Origin: Nitrospira sp.
GTDB lineage: Bacteria; Nitrospirota; Nitrospiria; Nitrospirales; Nitrospiraceae
Length of the DNA stretch: 64,000 bases
Assembly (NCBI GenBank): GCA_022226935.1
Contig: CP092081.1
Coordinates: 3,753,345-3,817,344, forward strand
Reading direction: 5' to 3'
The notes under the pieces are model-generated. The model was not told the DNA's origin. It did no database searches and saw nothing but the letters and a program-made list of their open reading frames with translations. Each line of letters opens with the position of its first letter. Positions within the stretch are counted from its first letter, which is position 1. The position numbers and the translations under genes are program-made. This document shows, one piece after another, positions 62,340 through 64,000 of this stretch.

Positions 62340-62436
62340 ACCGCACCTCTTTCGTTTAGTGCGGCATCATATCGCACCCTAAATACGGGCGGAACCCCAG
62401 CATAACTATTTGATAGTGCACGACAATAGTGGCTTC

Positions 62437-62464
62437 TTGCGACCCACTCATCTTGCGCTACACT
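62437..62464 (+). promoter_or_regulatory. Promoter of the 56-aa membrane protein gene
   Basis: TTGCGA (62437-62442), 16-base spacer, TACACT (62459-62464), ending six bases before the ATG at 62471; no Shine-Dalgarno sequence. Confidence 0.6.
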
Positions 62465-62470
62465 TCTACG

Positions 62471-62641
62471 ATGTTTTCCGAAATGGTCATCAGCATGAGT
62501 ATTATCTTGGGGATACTGAATTACATTCTTCTCGCGATCGTCGTCGGACACATGATCGAGCACTGCACGGACCCTATTGTGAAACCAATCGACGATGATC
62601 CCGAAGAGACAGAGACCTCAGATCTTCGTCGAGCGGCCTAG
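62471..62641 (+). CDS. Small membrane protein (56 aa)
   Basis: One membrane segment (MSIILGILNYILLAIVVG) with an acidic cytoplasmic tail (DDDPEETETSD). No family recognised. The close promoter implies a leaderless mRNA. Confidence 0.5.
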   Translation: MFSEMVISMSIILGILNYILLAIVVGHMIEHCTDPIVKPIDDDPEETETSDLRRAA

Positions 62642-62674
62642 CCATCCCATCAGCTTTTTTAGCCCGTACATGAA

Positions 62675-62702
62675 TTGACGTACTAATCGAATCGGCTACA
62701 CT
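62675..62702 (+). promoter_or_regulatory. Promoter of the DUF2726 gene
   Basis: TTGACG (62675-62680), 16-base spacer, TACACT (62697-62702); about 97 bases upstream of the DUF2726 start, which has its own ribosome binding site. Confidence 0.55.
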
Positions 62703-62799
62703 TAGGTCTGGTTTTGACACGTCCCCCATTGTGCTCCGTATCCACTCTCTTGATTTTTCAAGGTGCTGACCTGACGCCAGCCACGTTTCCAGGAAACCC

Positions 62800-63417
62800 A
62801 TGATGAAATCCACAAGCGTTCTTCCGCTATTTTTCTACATGCTCATCCCTGGACTGATCGTATTATGCGGCCTGATAGTTGTGGGACGCGCCTGGTTCAG
62901 TACGCGGGCTAAAAAAAGAGAGCGTCCTCTGGTCATCACCAGCACCGAGCAGGAATCTCCGTCCACGAGCGCTGTCCAGCTCGATCCTATTGCAGAGTTA
63001 CCGGATCTCTCGATCATCCGTCGACCACTCCTCACGCCGAGTGAGATTCGGTTCCTTCGAGCCCTGCAAGATGCCGTTGGACCACAGTACGTTATTTACA
63101 CACAAATCCCGCTATGGACCCTTGTGGATACCGAGACCGAGAATAAGAAATCATCGATCATCTTTCGGAATCGAATCAGCTTGAAGCGAGTGGATTTTGT
63201 GGTGATGAACGCGGCAAGCATGGATCTGCATGCCGTGGTGGAATTAGACGACCGTTCTCACGAGCAGAAAGATCGGATCAAGCGTGATGCATTTGTGGCC
63301 GCCGTGCTGGAGCGTGCCAAGATCCCGTTAGTCCGCATTCCGGTGGCCGCAACCTATTCTTCACTAAAACTCCGCCAGGTGCTGAATATCGACCTGCCGC
63401 AGAGTCGGTTAGCCTAG
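62800..63417 (+). CDS. Membrane-anchored DUF2726 protein
   Basis: 205 residues: one N-terminal membrane helix (about 9-31), a linker, then a DUF2726 domain with restriction-endonuclease-like core: Asp132 (KRVDFVV), Glu148-x-Asp150 (AVVELDD) and basic KRD at 161-163, then IPLVRIPV. DUF2726 is thought to be PD-(D/E)XK-like; catalysis here is unproven. RBS AGGAAACCC. Could be a nuclease tied to the inner membrane, for defence or DNA processing. No partner gene is adjacent. Confidence 0.75.
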   Translation: MMKSTSVLPLFFYMLIPGLIVLCGLIVVGRAWFSTRAKKRERPLVITSTEQESPSTSAVQLDPIAELPDLSIIRRPLLTPSEIRFLRALQDAVGPQYVIYTQIPLWTLVDTETENKKSSIIFRNRISLKRVDFVVMNAASMDLHAVVELDDRSHEQKDRIKRDAFVAAVLERAKIPLVRIPVAATYSSLKLRQVLNIDLPQSRLA

Positions 63418-63724
63418 TTTTCATTCCCATACCTTGAGAATCCTCGCATTCCTGTAACTCGGATAATTCCCGGGGTCTGACTCTCTGGGTGCTTTCCCCT
63501 ACCCCTCTATAATCAGATCTCTACTTGTTTCAACTTTGCAATACATTCTACGCACAAACCCTATACATTGTCTCTCCATCCCTATATACTCATCCCCATG
63601 AGTATTTCCTCTTCACCCGGCCACGACACGGCCATCACGGTGCCTGCGATGGATGCGGCCGATGGCCCCCTCGTCTAGCCCATCCCGTAGGCGCCACATC
63701 TTACTAAGAAAGGTAGGTGGCCCT
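63418..63724. other. Intergenic region before the phage-like gene
   Basis: 307 bases. It holds a TATAAT (63508-63513 region, in CTCTATAATCAG) and a TATACT seven bases before a 26-codon frame at 63598-63678 (MSISSSPGHDTA...), which is too short to support. It probably contains the promoter of the phage-like gene. Confidence 0.35.
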
Positions 63725-64000
63725 ATGTGCAGTCCCCAAGCGCCCCCCACGCCCGACTATAAAGGTGCCGCTCAAGAGCAAGGCCAAGCCAATCTCGACG
63801 CGGCCCGCGCCACGGGCAAGCTCAACAACCCCAACGTGATCTCGCCCTATGGGACGCAAACCGTCTCGTATGACGGCGATCAGCCGACCATCACGCAGGC
63901 CTTCTCGCCGGATCAGCAGGCGCTCTACGACCAATCCAATCAGACCAAGCTGAAGCTCAGTGAGCTGGGCGGACAAGGCGCCGACGCCCTGCAAGGCGTG
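63725..64000 (+). CDS. Phage virion-associated-like protein, N-terminal part
   Basis: 92 residues to the window edge, still open. AAQEQGQANLDAARATGKLNNPN then PYGTQTVSYDGDQPTITQAFSPDQQ matches, as I recall, a family of podovirus-like structural or DNA-ejection proteins with the NxxTPYGSxxY and LSPEQQ patterns. AAAGGTAGG precedes the ATG. It marks the left end of a probable prophage structural module outside the window. Confidence 0.65.
   Translation, partial: MCSPQAPPTPDYKGAAQEQGQANLDAARATGKLNNPNVISPYGTQTVSYDGDQPTITQAFSPDQQALYDQSNQTKLKLSELGGQGADALQGV

Noticed and set aside
63598..63678. 26-codon frame with TATACT seven bases upstream
   Set aside because: Too short and without similarity; noted only as part of the intergenic region.
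50668..64000. CRISPR array, rRNA or insertion sequence in the accessory region
   Set aside because: No regularly spaced repeats, rRNA stretches or transposase motifs found on reading through; mobility genes are tyrosine recombinases only.

Overview
The window reads as about 50 kb of bacterial chromosome followed by about 14 kb of integrated mobile DNA. It is GC-rich with dense, often overlapping genes. The mix of families (NtrC- and NarL-type regulators, a long PAS histidine kinase, an exported CHAT/TPR protein next to a two-partner secretion pair, very large catabolic operons) fits a Gram-negative, Nitrospira-like member of the Nitrospirota. That assignment is an inference from recalled gene content; there is no rRNA or other marker gene in the window to prove it.

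Layout. 1-6.96 kb (minus strand): a truncated sigma-54 activator, a degenerate receiver protein, a NarL-type response regulator with a 1046-residue PAS kinase, a Nudix hydrolase and a short-chain dehydrogenase. 7.2-13.9 kb: a secreted stand-alone Lon-type (S16) protease domain, convergent with an operon encoding a ShlB/FhaC outer-membrane translocator, an unusually small TPS-domain exoprotein and an exported TPR-CHAT (caspase-like) protein. 14.3-25.8 kb (minus): an apparent nine-gene operon for fatty-acid breakdown (haem-oxygenase-like diiron enzyme, acyl-CoA ligase, thiolase, hydroxyacyl-CoA dehydrogenase, enoyl-CoA hydratase, patatin, acyl-CoA dehydrogenase), ending with an HTH regulator translationally coupled to a tryptophanase-like lyase.

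26.0-49.4 kb (plus), divergent from a shared AT-rich promoter region: about 21 closely packed genes for tyrosine breakdown (single-domain HPPD-like enzyme, homogentisate dioxygenase, fumarylacetoacetase family), a 2-oxoacid dehydrogenase (E1 alpha, E1 beta, E2), thiolase and hydroxyacyl-CoA dehydrogenase, a two-subunit isobutyryl-CoA-type mutase, leucine-pathway enzymes (carboxylase beta subunit, hydratase, HMG-CoA lyase), a MeaB-type GTPase, the 2-methylcitrate pathway (PrpD, PrpB, PrpC), a second acyl-CoA ligase and a second long acyl-CoA dehydrogenase. Together the two operons can turn aromatic and branched-chain amino acids and fatty acids into acetyl-CoA, pyruvate, succinate and fumarate. 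The biotin carboxylase subunit and the E3 subunit are not in the window.

49.4-64 kb: a MscS channel gene, a tRNA with anticodon CAT, then a tyrosine integrase abutting the tRNA 3' end, and accessory genes: ribbon-helix-helix proteins, a CHC2-type primase zinc-finger protein, a DUF3987-like protein, an AlpA-like excisionase, small hypotheticals, a 651-residue protein made of two tandem tyrosine recombinases (the first with lost catalytic residues), a cysteine-rich exported peptide, a membrane-anchored DUF2726 protein and the start of a phage-virion-like protein. The RHH/integrase arrangement occurs twice. Several small genes have a -10 element only 6-9 bases before ATG and no Shine-Dalgarno sequence, suggesting leaderless mRNAs.
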